From JAGLON01 sp041394985 (GTDB lineage Bacteria > Zixibacteria > MSB-5A5 > GN15 > JAAZOE01), in NCBI GenBank assembly GCA_041394985.1, contig JAWLBI010000001.1, forward strand, positions 2,170,001 through 2,234,000: a stretch of 64,000 bases of DNA, given 5' to 3'. The notes beneath the pieces are model-generated. The model saw only the letters and a program-made list of their open reading frames with translations, was not told where the DNA came from and searched no databases. Every line of letters starts with the position of its first letter. Within the stretch, counting starts at the first letter, position 1. Of the stretch, positions 17,772 through 26,474 are shown piece after piece. The position numbers were made by a program, and so were the translations under genes.

Positions 17772-19087
17772 TGTTAGGAACGTTTCAATCGATATTCAAA
17801 ATAGAAGAGCTGCGCAAAAGGATCTTGTACACGCTCGGATTACTTATTGTCTATCGAATTGGCGGTCACATCCCGACACCGGGAATTGACGCCAGCGTCT
17901 TATCGAGTTTCTTCGCCGGTAATCAGGGCACCCTGGTCGGTATGTGGGATATGTTCGCCGGCGGCGCCTTCCAGAAGGCCACGATTTTTGCTATGGGCAT
18001 CATGCCCTACATCTCCGCCTCGATTATCATCCAGCTCCTGGGCGCGGTGATCCCGTACATCCAGAAGCTGCAGAAAGAAGGCGAAGAAGGACGCCGCAAA
18101 ATTACGCAGTACACCCGTTACGGAACGGTGTTGATTGCTGCGCTGCAGTCCTGGGGCACCGCTACCTATCTGATGTCGATTCAAAGCGGCGACGGACGCA
18201 TGGCAGTCGTTATGGACGGATTTACCTTTATTCCGTTAACGATTTTGACGTTTACCTGCGGTACCATCTTTATCATGTGGCTCGGTGAACAGATTACGGA
18301 ACGCGGTATCGGTAACGGTATTTCGCTGATCATCTTCATCGGTATCATTGCCCGCTTCCCGCACGCCATAGTTGAGGAAGCGCAGATGGTCTTCGCCGGC
18401 ACGCGCCCGATTTTCGTCGAAGTAATCATGATAGCGATGATGCTGATCGTTATCGCGGCGGTTATCGTCGTGACGCGCGGACAGCGCCGTATCCCGGTAC
18501 AGTATCCGAAAAAAGTTGTGGGACGACGCGTCTACGGCGGGCAGACGACTCATCTGCCGCTGTCGGTAAACTCCGCCGGTATCATTCCGATCATCTTCGC
18601 GCAGTCGATCATGTTCGCTCCGGCGACCGTCGCCCAGTTGTTCCCGGGCGTCGAGTGGGTCAATAACCTGGTCGGTTATTGGTTGGCGCCGGGCGGTTGG
18701 TTCTATTCGATTATTTACGGTCTGATTATTATCTTCTTCGCCTATTTCTATACGGCGTTGACCTTTAATCCGATCGATCTGGCCGACAACATGCGCAAAA
18801 ACGGCGGGTTTATTCCGGGCATTCGCCCCGGTAAACGGACTGCCGAATATATCGAGAGGATTCTCACTCGTATTACATTGCCTGGTTCGATCTTCTTCGC
18901 CCTTATCGCGATTCTGCCGTGGGTGCTGATCAAGCAGTTCAATGTGAATTACTTCTTCGGCGGTACCGGTCTGCTCATCGTCGTCGGTGTGGCGCTCGAT
19001 ACCCTGCAGCAAATCGAATCGCATCTGTTAATGAGGCACTATGACGGCTTCATGAAGAAGGGCCGTATTCGTGGGAGATCGTACTAA
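17771..19087 (+). CDS. secY: Protein translocase subunit SecY
   Basis: SecY is the channel of the Sec translocon, with ten transmembrane helices in 438 residues. It starts at GTG 17771 overlapping rplO and opens MLGTFQSIFKIEELRKRILY. Conserved blocks include GIDASVLSSFF, the cytoplasmic loop with ERGIGNGISLIIFIGI, and NMRKNGGFIPGIRPG. The stop overlaps the adk start (19085-19089). Confidence 0.98.
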   Translation: MLGTFQSIFKIEELRKRILYTLGLLIVYRIGGHIPTPGIDASVLSSFFAGNQGTLVGMWDMFAGGAFQKATIFAMGIMPYISASIIIQLLGAVIPYIQKLQKEGEEGRRKITQYTRYGTVLIAALQSWGTATYLMSIQSGDGRMAVVMDGFTFIPLTILTFTCGTIFIMWLGEQITERGIGNGISLIIFIGIIARFPHAIVEEAQMVFAGTRPIFVEVIMIAMMLIVIAAVIVVTRGQRRIPVQYPKKVVGRRVYGGQTTHLPLSVNSAGIIPIIFAQSIMFAPATVAQLFPGVEWVNNLVGYWLAPGGWFYSIIYGLIIIFFAYFYTALTFNPIDLADNMRKNGGFIPGIRPGKRTAEYIERILTRITLPGSIFFALIAILPWVLIKQFNVNYFFGGTGLLIVVGVALDTLQQIESHLLMRHYDGFMKKGRIRGRSY

Positions 19088-19731
19088 TGAATTTGATTTT
19101 TCTGGGAGCCCCGGGTTCGGGGAAAGGCACACAGGCAGTGCGCCTTGCGGAGAAAATAAAAGTTTTGCATTTGTCAACCGGTGACCTGCTCCGGGCCGCC
19201 GTCAAGAACGGCACCGAGCTGGGCAAAAAGGCCGAAGGGTTTATGAAGGCCGGCGAACTGGTGCCGGATTCCATCATCATCGGTTTGATCGAGGAAAAAC
19301 AGTCATCGGGCGAATTGAGCAACGGATTTATTCTCGACGGCTTCCCGCGGACGATTCCGCAGGCCGAAGCCCTCGACGATATGTTCAAGCGCGTCGGTAC
19401 GAAAATCGACAATGCCGTACTGCTCGATGTCGATGATCAGGAAATCATCAATCGCCTGTCCGGCCGCATGTATTGCGCCGGCTGTCAGGCGGGATATAAC
19501 TATCCGGCCAATATGCCCAAAAAAGAGGGCATCTGCGATAAGTGCGGCGGCGAATTGATGCGCCGGCCGGATGATATGCCCGATGTCGTCAAGAATCGCC
19601 TGGATGTGTACAAGAAACAGACCCAGCCGATCGAGGATTATTATCGCGGCAAGAGCGTGCTGCTTCCGATCGCCGGAGTCGGTACGCCGAACGAGATTTT
19701 CGACCGCATTTGCGATGGCTTGAAAGTCTGA
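19087..19731 (+). CDS. adk: Adenylate kinase, zinc-LID type
   Basis: This enzyme interconverts ATP + AMP and 2 ADP. It has 214 residues. The P-loop GAPGSGKGTQA is residues 7-17 and the AMP site DGFPRT is present. The LID contains YCAGC...CDKCGG, four cysteines that form a structural zinc site absent from E. coli Adk. It overlaps secY by one base. Confidence 0.97.
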   Translation: MNLIFLGAPGSGKGTQAVRLAEKIKVLHLSTGDLLRAAVKNGTELGKKAEGFMKAGELVPDSIIIGLIEEKQSSGELSNGFILDGFPRTIPQAEALDDMFKRVGTKIDNAVLLDVDDQEIINRLSGRMYCAGCQAGYNYPANMPKKEGICDKCGGELMRRPDDMPDVVKNRLDVYKKQTQPIEDYYRGKSVLLPIAGVGTPNEIFDRICDGLKV

Positions 19732-19741
19732 AGTAAGGAAT

Positions 19742-20500
19742 ATGTTCGAATTGAAGTCGACAAGAGAGATTGAACTCATGCGCGAAGCCGGACGGATTGT
19801 TGCCGAAGTTCACGAGCTGATGGCACAGCATATCAAGCCCGGTGTCACGACCGCCGAGTTGGACCGCATAGCGGAAGACCATATCCGCAGCCGCGGCGCG
19901 GAACCGGCGTTTAAAGGCTATCGCATGGGCAATAATACCTTTCCGGCTTCGATTTGCGCATCGATCGATGAAGTCGTGGTTCATGGCATACCGTCGAGCA
20001 GAACGCTGGAAGCCGGCATGATCATCTCGATCGACGTCGGAACCTATAAAGACGGATACTATGGCGATGGAGCCCGCACGTTCGCCGTCGGTGAAATCGA
20101 CGAACAGAAGCAAAAACTTATGGACGTGACGGTGGAGGCTCTGGAAGCCGGTATCGAGCAGGCGAGAGACGGCAAGCGCCTGGGCGACATTGGTTCGGCA
20201 ATACAAAAGATTGTGGAACAAAACGGATTCTCCGTCGTTCGTGATATGGTGGGTCACGGGATCGGCCGTAAAATGCACGAGGATCCGCAGGTATATAACT
20301 TCGGCACCGCCGGGACCGGAATGCTTTTGAAAGAAGGACTGGTCCTCGCCATCGAACCGATGGTGAATGTCGGAGATTATAAAATAAGTTTTAAACCGGA
20401 TGGGTGGACAACCGTTACTGCCGACGGTCTGCCGTCGGCTCATTTCGAACACACGGTAGCGATTACGGCCAACGGTCCGGAGATTCTAACACTGGTGTAG
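19742..20500 (+). CDS. map: Methionine aminopeptidase, type I
   Basis: Map removes the initiator Met from nascent proteins. It has 252 residues without the type-II insertion. The metal ligands are visible in IDVGTYKDGYYGDGART (two Asp), GHGIGRKMHEDP (His), IEPM (Glu) and the Glu of the C-terminal FEHTVAIT block. The secY-adk-map-infA order is conserved across bacteria. Confidence 0.97.
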   Translation: MFELKSTREIELMREAGRIVAEVHELMAQHIKPGVTTAELDRIAEDHIRSRGAEPAFKGYRMGNNTFPASICASIDEVVVHGIPSSRTLEAGMIISIDVGTYKDGYYGDGARTFAVGEIDEQKQKLMDVTVEALEAGIEQARDGKRLGDIGSAIQKIVEQNGFSVVRDMVGHGIGRKMHEDPQVYNFGTAGTGMLLKEGLVLAIEPMVNVGDYKISFKPDGWTTVTADGLPSAHFEHTVAITANGPEILTLV

Positions 20501-20507
20501 ATAATCT

Positions 20508-20726
20508 ATGTCCAAAGAAGATGTCATACAAGCCGAGGGCAAGGTGCTGGAACCGCTTCCCAATGCGATGTTCAAAGTCGAGTTGGAAAACGGTCACGTC
20601 GTGCTGGCTCACATCTCCGGGAAAATGCGTATGCATTTCATCAAAATTTTGCCGGGGGATCGCGTCAGCCTCGAACTCTCGCCGTACGATTTAAGTCGCG
20701 GCAGAATCACGTACCGGCACAAATAG
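20508..20726 (+). CDS. infA: Translation initiation factor IF-1
   Basis: IF-1 is an OB-fold protein occupying the ribosomal A site during initiation. It has 72 residues: MSKEDVIQAEGKVLEPLPNA at the start, the HISGKMRMHFIKILPGDRV core and the YDLSRGRITYRHK end. The ATG at 20508 follows the map stop by 7 nt. Confidence 0.97.
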   Translation: MSKEDVIQAEGKVLEPLPNAMFKVELENGHVVLAHISGKMRMHFIKILPGDRVSLELSPYDLSRGRITYRHK

Positions 20727-20749
20727 AGTGTCTCGCGAAGGGTAGTAGC

Positions 20750-20863
20750 ATGAAGATTAAAGCTTCGTTAAAGAAACGGTGTGATAAGTGCAAAATTATC
20801 CGCCGGCATGGAAAACTGAGAATTATCTGTATCAACCCTCGTCACAAGCAAAGACAGGGATAA
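20750..20863 (+). CDS. rpmJ: 50S ribosomal protein L36, zinc form
   Basis: This gene encodes only 37 residues, beginning MKIKASLKKRCDKCK and ending HKQRQG. Cys11, Cys14, Cys27 and His32 form the C-x2-C-x12-C-x4-H zinc site of the C+ L36 family. AAGGG precedes the ATG at 20750. Its position between infA and rpsM is universal. It is easily missed because it is so short. Confidence 0.96.
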   Translation: MKIKASLKKRCDKCKIIRRHGKLRIICINPRHKQRQG

Positions 20864-20868
20864 ATAAA

Positions 20869-20889
20869 CATGATCCGATGAGGATCATG
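20869..20889 (+). promoter_or_regulatory. Hairpin in the rpsM leader
   Basis: CATGATCC (20869-20876) and GGATCATG (20882-20889) form a perfect 8-bp stem with a 5-nt GATGA loop. It ends one base before the GGAGG Shine-Dalgarno of rpsM. There is no U-run, so it is not an intrinsic terminator. A role in S4-type autoregulation of the alpha block is possible but is inference. Confidence 0.6.
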
Positions 20890-20900
20890 AGGAGGTTGAA

Positions 20901-21281
20901 TTGGCCCGTATAGCTGGTGTGGAATTACCACGTAGCAAGCGAATCGAAATCGCCCTGACCTATATCTACGGTATCGGTCTGACGTCCGCCAAAGAGATTT
21001 TGGTCAAGACAGGCGTCAATCCCGATACGCGGGTAAACAAGTTAACCGAAGAAGATGTGATTAAACTGCGTAACCTGATCGAGCATGATTATAAAGTCGA
21101 AGGTTCCCTGCGCAGTGAAGTCGCGATGAATATCAAGCGTCTCATCGACATTGGTTCCTATCGCGGATATCGTCATCGTCGGGGCTTGCCGCTGCGCGGT
21201 CAGCGGACGAAAACCAATGCTCGCACCCGAAAGGGACCGAAGAAAACGGTTGCCGGTAAAAAGAAAGCTCCTGGCAAGTAA
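20901..21281 (+). CDS. rpsM: 30S ribosomal protein S13
   Basis: S13 bridges the 30S head to the 50S subunit and P-site tRNA. The start is TTG 20901 with GGAGG at 20891-20895. It has 126 residues, opening with ARIAGVELPRSKRIEIALTY. The C-terminal RRGLPLRGQRTKTNARTRKG block is intact. Confidence 0.97.
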   Translation: MARIAGVELPRSKRIEIALTYIYGIGLTSAKEILVKTGVNPDTRVNKLTEEDVIKLRNLIEHDYKVEGSLRSEVAMNIKRLIDIGSYRGYRHRRGLPLRGQRTKTNARTRKGPKKTVAGKKKAPGK

Positions 21282-21311
21282 TTGAATCTATAGTGAATTC
21301 GAGGAGTAGCT

Positions 21312-21707
21312 GTGGCTGATCCAAAAAAGAAACAACGCGCGAAAAAGAAAAACCGCAAGGTTGAAGCCGTTGGCATCGCCAACATTAAAGCGTCGTTTAA
21401 TAATACGATTGTTTCCATCGCCGACAGTAAGGGCCGGGTGTTGTCCTGGGCCAGCGCCGGTCGCGTGGGATTCAAGGGGTCGAAAAAATCAACCCCGTTC
21501 GCCGCACAGCAGGCGGCTGCGCTGTCGGCAAAAGAAGCCCTCGATATGGGAATGCGTAAGGTTGATATCATGGTCAAAGGACCGGGCGCGGGCCGGGAAG
21601 CGGCAATCCGCTCGATTTCGGCTGCCGGTCTCGAAGTGACCAGTATAAAGGACGTGACGCCTATTCCGCATAACGGTTGTCGTCCGCCCAAGCGCCGCCG
21701 TGTCTGA
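21312..21707 (+). CDS. rpsK: 30S ribosomal protein S11
   Basis: S11 forms the platform of the 30S subunit near the Shine-Dalgarno helix. The GTG start at 21312 has GAGGAG upstream. It has 131 residues, with a Lys-rich N terminus, then ASFNNTIVSIADSKGRVLSW and the C-terminal DVTPIPHNGCRPPKRRRV end. Confidence 0.97.
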   Translation: MADPKKKQRAKKKNRKVEAVGIANIKASFNNTIVSIADSKGRVLSWASAGRVGFKGSKKSTPFAAQQAAALSAKEALDMGMRKVDIMVKGPGAGREAAIRSISAAGLEVTSIKDVTPIPHNGCRPPKRRRV

Positions 21708-21758
21708 TCATCGCGGCTGAGTCAATGAATGTGATTAACGCAAATAAAGGGTAAGTGA

Positions 21759-22385
21759 ATGGCTCGATATACAGACGCCAACTGTAAACTGTGCCGCCGT
21801 GAAGGCGAGAAGCTGTTCCTGAAGGGCAGCCGCTGTATGACCGAGAAGTGCGCCTTCGAAAAACGGGCGTATGCTCCGGGACAGCACGGCCACAATACGC
21901 GGCGCAAGGTATCCGATTTCGGTCTGCAGCTCCGGGAAAAGCAAAAAGTCCGCCGCATCTACGGTGTACTGGAGCGCCAGTTCAGAAATTATTTCGAAAA
22001 AGCCGACCGTAAAAAAGGTATCACCGGCGAAAATCTGCTCCAGCTTCTGGAATGCAGGCTGGACAATATCGTCTATCGACTCGGTTTTGCCCCGTCTCGC
22101 AAGGCGGCCCGACAACTCGTTCGTCATCGCCATTTTCAGGTTAACGGCCGAATCGTCGACGTCCCTTCGTATAACGTCAGACCCAACGATGTTATCAAGG
22201 TTAAGGACCAGTCTAAAGGCCTCGACATCGTGCACATGGCCCTCAAGGAATCTCGGGGCGAGGAAATCGCCTGGCTGCGACTGAACAAAGCCAGCCTCGA
22301 GGGAGAGCTGTTGGAAGTTCCGAAACGGGAAGATATCATGGTCCCGGCTCAGGAACAGTTGATTGTTGAGTTATACTCGAAGTAA
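21759..22385 (+). CDS. rpsD: 30S ribosomal protein S4, zinc form
   Basis: S4 is a primary 16S binder and in E. coli the alpha operon repressor. It has 208 residues with an S4 RNA-binding domain (CRLDNIVYRLGFAPSRKAAR, about 22054-22113). The N terminus has Cys9, Cys12, Cys26 and Cys31, a zinc site of the C+ type. It lies between rpsK and rpoA. Confidence 0.97.
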   Translation: MARYTDANCKLCRREGEKLFLKGSRCMTEKCAFEKRAYAPGQHGHNTRRKVSDFGLQLREKQKVRRIYGVLERQFRNYFEKADRKKGITGENLLQLLECRLDNIVYRLGFAPSRKAARQLVRHRHFQVNGRIVDVPSYNVRPNDVIKVKDQSKGLDIVHMALKESRGEEIAWLRLNKASLEGELLEVPKREDIMVPAQEQLIVELYSK

Positions 22386-22429
22386 CGTTGCTGTTTCGCA
22401 ACATCAAAACCTTTGTGGGAGATGAGCGA

Positions 22430-23407
22430 ATGAAATGGAAAAGCCTGCAAATGCCCAAAGAGATCGTGACCGATCAGTCCAATCCGGAAGAGGGATATGC
22501 CAGGTTTGTCATCGAACCTCTTGAGAGAGGCTTCGGTTCGACAATCGGACACTCACTCAGGCGTATTTTGCTGTCATCGATACAGGGAGCGGCTCCGGTC
22601 GCATTGCGTATTGACGGCGTGCTCCATGAGTTTGGCGCAATCGAAGGCGTCTATGAAGACATTACCGATATCGTTCTGAATATCAAGAAGCTCAAAGTCA
22701 GACTGAATGCCGATGATCGGCGCACTCTGCACATTCGAGCGAATAGTAAAGGGAAATTTACCGCGAGCAGTTTCGAGGAAGTCGCCGACATCGAGATACT
22801 CAACCCGGATCTTCACATCCTGGAACTGACCGCCGACCGCGAATTCCATCTCGAAGTCGATATCGACTATGGCCGCGGTTATGTCGTTTCCGATCTTAAT
22901 AAGCGCGAAGATTCCCCGGTCGGGACGATTTTCCTCGATTCGTTTTTCTCGCCCGTCATTAAGGTAAACTACGAGATCGAAAACACCCGTGTCGGGCAAA
23001 AGACGGACTATGATAAATTGCTTATCGACATCTGGACCGATAAATCATTGACTCCCGAGGATGCGCTCGGCTTTGCCGCCAAAATCCTCAAGGATCACAT
23101 GCAGTTGTTTATTCACATCGACGAGGAAATGGAAATCGCCGAAGAGGAAGAAGAAGACGAGGAAATCGTTCGGATTCGCCAACTCCTCAAAACCCGCGTG
23201 GACGAACTGGAACTGTCCGTTCGCTCTTCGAATTGTCTGCGGGCGGCCAACATTCAAAACCTCGGCGAACTCGTGTCCAAGACCGAATCGGAAATGCTCA
23301 AGTATCGCAATTTCGGTCGCAAGTCACTCAATGAATTAACGTCCATCCTGGATGAGCTCGGGCTCTCCTTCGGCATGGATATTGACCCGTATCAAGAGAA
23401 GAAATAG
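22430..23407 (+). CDS. rpoA: RNA polymerase alpha subunit
   Basis: Alpha nucleates polymerase assembly and contacts upstream promoter DNA and activators. I choose ATG 22430 (MKWKSLQMPKEI), with GGGAG at 22417-22421; codons open upstream to 22388 have no match. It has 325 residues. The N-terminal domain has GFGSTIGHSLRRILLSS. The linker carries an acidic run of Glu/Asp (about 23138-23166). The C-terminal domain with ELELSVRSSNCLRAANIQ and KYRNFGRKSLNEL is intact. Confidence 0.97.
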   Translation: MKWKSLQMPKEIVTDQSNPEEGYARFVIEPLERGFGSTIGHSLRRILLSSIQGAAPVALRIDGVLHEFGAIEGVYEDITDIVLNIKKLKVRLNADDRRTLHIRANSKGKFTASSFEEVADIEILNPDLHILELTADREFHLEVDIDYGRGYVVSDLNKREDSPVGTIFLDSFFSPVIKVNYEIENTRVGQKTDYDKLLIDIWTDKSLTPEDALGFAAKILKDHMQLFIHIDEEMEIAEEEEEDEEIVRIRQLLKTRVDELELSVRSSNCLRAANIQNLGELVSKTESEMLKYRNFGRKSLNELTSILDELGLSFGMDIDPYQEKK

Positions 23408-23424
23408 ACCGGTAGGATATAACG

Positions 23425-23826
23425 ATGAAACACCAGGTAAAAACGAAAAAACTGTCTCGGACAAAACCGCATCGTGAGGCTATGCTGGCCAACATGGCCA
23501 ATTCCCTCTTCTTGCATCATTCGATTAAGACGACGGAAGCCAAGGCCAAGGAGTTGCGCCGTTATACCGACAGGTTAATCACAATCGCAAAAGACAATAC
23601 CGTAGCCGCCCGGCGCAATGTATTCGCCGAGCTGCGCGACGAGACAATCGTGAAGAAGCTGTTCGATGAGATCGCACCGTTTTTCAGCGATCGTCCGTCC
23701 GGTTTCACGCGTGTCCTCAAAGTCGGTATGCGACGCGGCGATGGCGCTTCTGTCTCTATGGTCAGGCTGTTGACTCCCAAACCGGAAGTCAAAACCGACA
23801 AAGATAAAGACAAAAAGAAGAAATAA
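23425..23826 (+). CDS. rplQ: 50S ribosomal protein L17
   Basis: L17 lies at the tunnel exit. It has 133 residues, opening MKHQVKTKKLSRTKPHREAM, with the TTEAKAKELRRYTDRLIT block and a Lys/Asp tail. It is the last gene of the superoperon; a strong terminator follows 34 nt later. Confidence 0.96.
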   Translation: MKHQVKTKKLSRTKPHREAMLANMANSLFLHHSIKTTEAKAKELRRYTDRLITIAKDNTVAARRNVFAELRDETIVKKLFDEIAPFFSDRPSGFTRVLKVGMRRGDGASVSMVRLLTPKPEVKTDKDKDKKKK

Positions 23827-23860
23827 CAGCGCCGCAATCACGATACGAGTTTCAAAGTCT

Positions 23861-23889
23861 AAGCGGCCGCGCAGGCGCGGCCGCTTTTT
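23861..23889 (+). terminator. Intrinsic terminator of the ribosomal superoperon
   Basis: An 11-bp GC-rich stem (AAGCGGCCGCG pairing with CGCGGCCGCTT, 4-nt loop) runs directly into a run of Ts. It sits 34 nt after rplQ. Confidence 0.9.
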
Positions 23890-24046
23890 GACTTTTAAAT
23901 ATCCGCATTTTTTACTCAATAAAAACCATTGCCCTCGAGGCAAAATCATATTATCTTCAAGAATCAAATTAAGCTATGCCAAGAAAAGCATGTGAGAGCT
24001 TGAGTTATAGAAGTTCCCACGAACATATATCAAGCATGGAGGCGTT

Positions 24047-24472
24047 ATGGCAATGTCTAAGGGGTGCACGATCGCACTAATTATCGTCGGTGCAATTCTG
24101 ATTCTTCTCGTTATCGGAATTGGTCTCCTCTGGATGAACAAAGATAAAATTGTGGAAGCCGGCATCGATTTTATGGTAGATAATGTCGGAACTGAGATTA
24201 AGGCAAATCTGCCTGAAGGCTATACGGTGGAGTATGTCGACGAACTCCTGACAGAGTTCAAGACAAAATTAAAAGACGGCAGCATGACACCGGATGAAAT
24301 CCAGAGAATGGGTGAAACGCTGAAAACTGCAATGGACGATGAGAAACTGGACAGCGAGGAAGCAAAAAAACTGCTTTTGTTAATCGAACAAAAGCTTGGT
24401 AAAGAAGTCATGCCGCCAATGGAAGAAGAGATGCCCGATTCGGCCGAGCCTGAGCCTGCCGGAGCGCATTAG
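24047..24472 (+). CDS. Small membrane-anchored protein of unknown function
   Basis: It has 141 residues: one N-terminal transmembrane segment (about residues 8-30), then a hydrophilic, Glu/Lys-rich helical region, ending in an acidic Pro-rich tail. I do not recognise a family. The topology suggests a cytoplasmic N terminus and a large outside or periplasmic domain. GGAGG (24038-24042) is only 4 nt from ATG 24047 and 10 nt from ATG 24053, so the true start may be the second Met. It stands alone after the ribosomal terminator; no clear promoter was found upstream. Confidence 0.75.
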   Translation: MAMSKGCTIALIIVGAILILLVIGIGLLWMNKDKIVEAGIDFMVDNVGTEIKANLPEGYTVEYVDELLTEFKTKLKDGSMTPDEIQRMGETLKTAMDDEKLDSEEAKKLLLLIEQKLGKEVMPPMEEEMPDSAEPEPAGAH

Positions 24473-24478
24473 ATCGAA

Positions 24479-24769
24479 TTGACCGACAAGTTTATTTCTA
24501 CGGAAATTACGGTTGCCCGGGACGATAAGACCGGGCAGCCGCTGAGTTTTGAATGGGAAGGCCGTACTTATGTCATTCGCGAAGTCATCGCCGAATGGCA
24601 GGACTATGGATTCTCTTCGGGGGCGCCACAGAAAAAGACCTGGCGAATGCGCAGGCACCGCAACTATTATCGGGTCGAAACGTCCGATGGGGACGTGTTC
24701 GAGTTGTATCACGACCGCGGTATTAAAATGGACGGGGCTAAATGGATTCTACTGTCACAAATTTGCTGA
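24479..24769 (+). CDS. Small basic protein, possibly DUF6504-like
   Basis: This 96-residue cytoplasmic product opens MTDKFISTEITVARDD from a TTG at 24479. Its core, with GRTYVIREVIAEW, WRMRRHRNYYRVET and DVFELYHDRG, resembles from memory the DUF6504 family, whose role is unknown. It starts 6 nt after the previous gene and ends 25 nt before plsY. The Shine-Dalgarno is poor, so the start is the weak point; the reading frame itself looks real. Confidence 0.65.
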   Translation: MTDKFISTEITVARDDKTGQPLSFEWEGRTYVIREVIAEWQDYGFSSGAPQKKTWRMRRHRNYYRVETSDGDVFELYHDRGIKMDGAKWILLSQIC

Positions 24770-24794
24770 ATTTTCAGCCATTGTCAGGACGTAA

Positions 24795-25433
24795 ATGTCT
24801 TTGTATGCAGTCCTCATAGCGGCGTATGTCATCGGAGGAATTCCTTTCGGATACTTCATCGGCCGCCTGTCCGGCCATGGAGATATCAGGACCAAAGGCT
24901 CCGGCAATATCGGATCGACGAATATCCTGCGTATCGCCGGACCGGCCCCGGCTGCAATCGTATTTCTCTGTGATGTGGGAAAAGGCGCACTGGCGGTCTA
25001 TCTGTGTCGTATGGCTTATCATACGGCCTCGGTGCCGTTCTCGATCGAAAGCGCCAGTCTTACAGCCGGAATGCTGGCCGTTCTGGGACACGCCTTCTCG
25101 CCGTTTATGAAGTTTAAAGGCGGCAAAGGTGTCAATACGGCGCTCGGAATGTTCATTTATATTCTGCCGCTGCAATCGCTCGCAGCACTTGGAGTATTTG
25201 TTGTCGTTATGTTTATAACGCGCTATGTGTCATTGAGTTCTATGGTCGCGACAAGTTTTTTCGCAGCCGTGCTGTATATTGAAAAATTCTTTATGCATCG
25301 CCCGATCGGCAGGGCATACCTGATAGCGGCTACCGCAGTCGCCCTGTTGATTATTATTACGCATCGGGATAATATCAAACGACTCATTGCCGGTGAAGAA
25401 TACCGGTTTGATATCAGGAAGGCGGTCGATTGA
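24795..25433 (+). CDS. plsY: Acyl-phosphate:glycerol-3-phosphate acyltransferase
   Basis: PlsY is an integral membrane enzyme that moves an acyl group from acyl-phosphate to glycerol-3-phosphate, the first step of phospholipid synthesis. It has 212 residues and five or more hydrophobic segments. The signature loops GSGNIGSTNILR (about residues 35-46), FKGGKGVNTALG and a late Gly-containing loop are visible. Its stop overlaps the gpsA start, and gpsA makes its substrate. Confidence 0.95.
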   Translation: MSLYAVLIAAYVIGGIPFGYFIGRLSGHGDIRTKGSGNIGSTNILRIAGPAPAAIVFLCDVGKGALAVYLCRMAYHTASVPFSIESASLTAGMLAVLGHAFSPFMKFKGGKGVNTALGMFIYILPLQSLAALGVFVVVMFITRYVSLSSMVATSFFAAVLYIEKFFMHRPIGRAYLIAATAVALLIIITHRDNIKRLIAGEEYRFDIRKAVD

Positions 25434-26440
25434 AGGAAAAAGTTACGGTATTGGGAGCAGGATCCTGGGGGATCGCGAACGCCAATCTCCTGGCTGAAAA
25501 CGGCGCCGACGTTACCATGTGGGAGTTCGATCCGAAAGAATTGGATCTCCTGCGCTCACATCGCGAGCATCCGAAGAAACTCCCCGGAGTGAAAATTCAT
25601 GATTCGATATATTTACACGGCGATTTAAACGATGCCGTCGAAGGCGCCGAAGTCATTCTCTTCGCAGTGCCGACTCAGAAAATAGCCAATGTCTGCAAAC
25701 ATTTGTCGGCAGGCAGCGTTTGTCGCCCGGCCCTGGTCGTCAATTTGAGCAAGGGAATCGAGGAAAAGACTCTGCGCCGGGTATCGCAGATAATCGGCGA
25801 CGAGTGGGCAGGGATTGACCGCAATGCTATCGTTACGCTGTCCGGCCCGTCTCATGCCGAAGAAGTCGGCCGACACCTGCCGACGACCGTTGTCGTAGCC
25901 GGACGGGAAGACAAGTGCAAATTAGCCCAGGCGCTCTATTCGAACGAACGGTTCCGCGTCTATCGAACTGATGACATCGTCGGAGTCGAAATCGGCGGCT
26001 CTCTGAAAAACGTCATCGCCATCGGGGCCGGCATTGCCCGGGGGCTCGGATTCGGCGATAACACGCAAGGCGCGCTAATTACTCGAGGCCTCGCGGAGAT
26101 TAATCGGCTCGCCATCGAATTAGGCGGTGATCCCAAGACTCTGGCCGGACTATCCGGTGTCGGCGATCTGGTCGCCACCTGTACGTCCCAGCACTCGCGC
26201 AATCAATATGTCGGTTTTCATATCGGCAAGGGCATGACCCTTGCCGAGGTGCTGGACACAATGGTCATGGTCGCCGAAGGCGTGACGACCTGTCGGTCGG
26301 CTCGTGAATTGGCTCGAAAATACGACGTCATTATGCCGATTACCGAGGCCGTCTGCCAGGTGCTGTTCGAGGATATGCCCGCAAAGGAAGCTGTCGTCCA
26401 ATTAATGACCCGACCGCTCAAGGCGGAGTTAAGTCAGTAG
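25430..26440 (+). CDS. gpsA: Glycerol-3-phosphate dehydrogenase (NAD(P)+)
   Basis: GpsA reduces dihydroxyacetone phosphate to glycerol-3-phosphate for PlsY. It starts at TTG 25430, overlapping the plsY stop by 4 nt. It has 336 residues. The Rossmann motif is GAGSWGIANA (residues 8-17). The catalytic Lys lies in GGSLKNVIAIGAGIARG, followed by NTQGALITRGLAEI. Confidence 0.96.
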   Translation: MKEKVTVLGAGSWGIANANLLAENGADVTMWEFDPKELDLLRSHREHPKKLPGVKIHDSIYLHGDLNDAVEGAEVILFAVPTQKIANVCKHLSAGSVCRPALVVNLSKGIEEKTLRRVSQIIGDEWAGIDRNAIVTLSGPSHAEEVGRHLPTTVVVAGREDKCKLAQALYSNERFRVYRTDDIVGVEIGGSLKNVIAIGAGIARGLGFGDNTQGALITRGLAEINRLAIELGGDPKTLAGLSGVGDLVATCTSQHSRNQYVGFHIGKGMTLAEVLDTMVMVAEGVTTCRSARELARKYDVIMPITEAVCQVLFEDMPAKEAVVQLMTRPLKAELSQ

Positions 26441-26474
26441 CAAGCGCGGTTTTTATTTAGGATTGGAGGTCGAA

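Noticed and set aside
24038..24051. GG-N10-GC spacing over the start of the 24047 gene
   Set aside because: It overlaps the Shine-Dalgarno and start codon and lacks the flanking consensus; such matches occur by chance.
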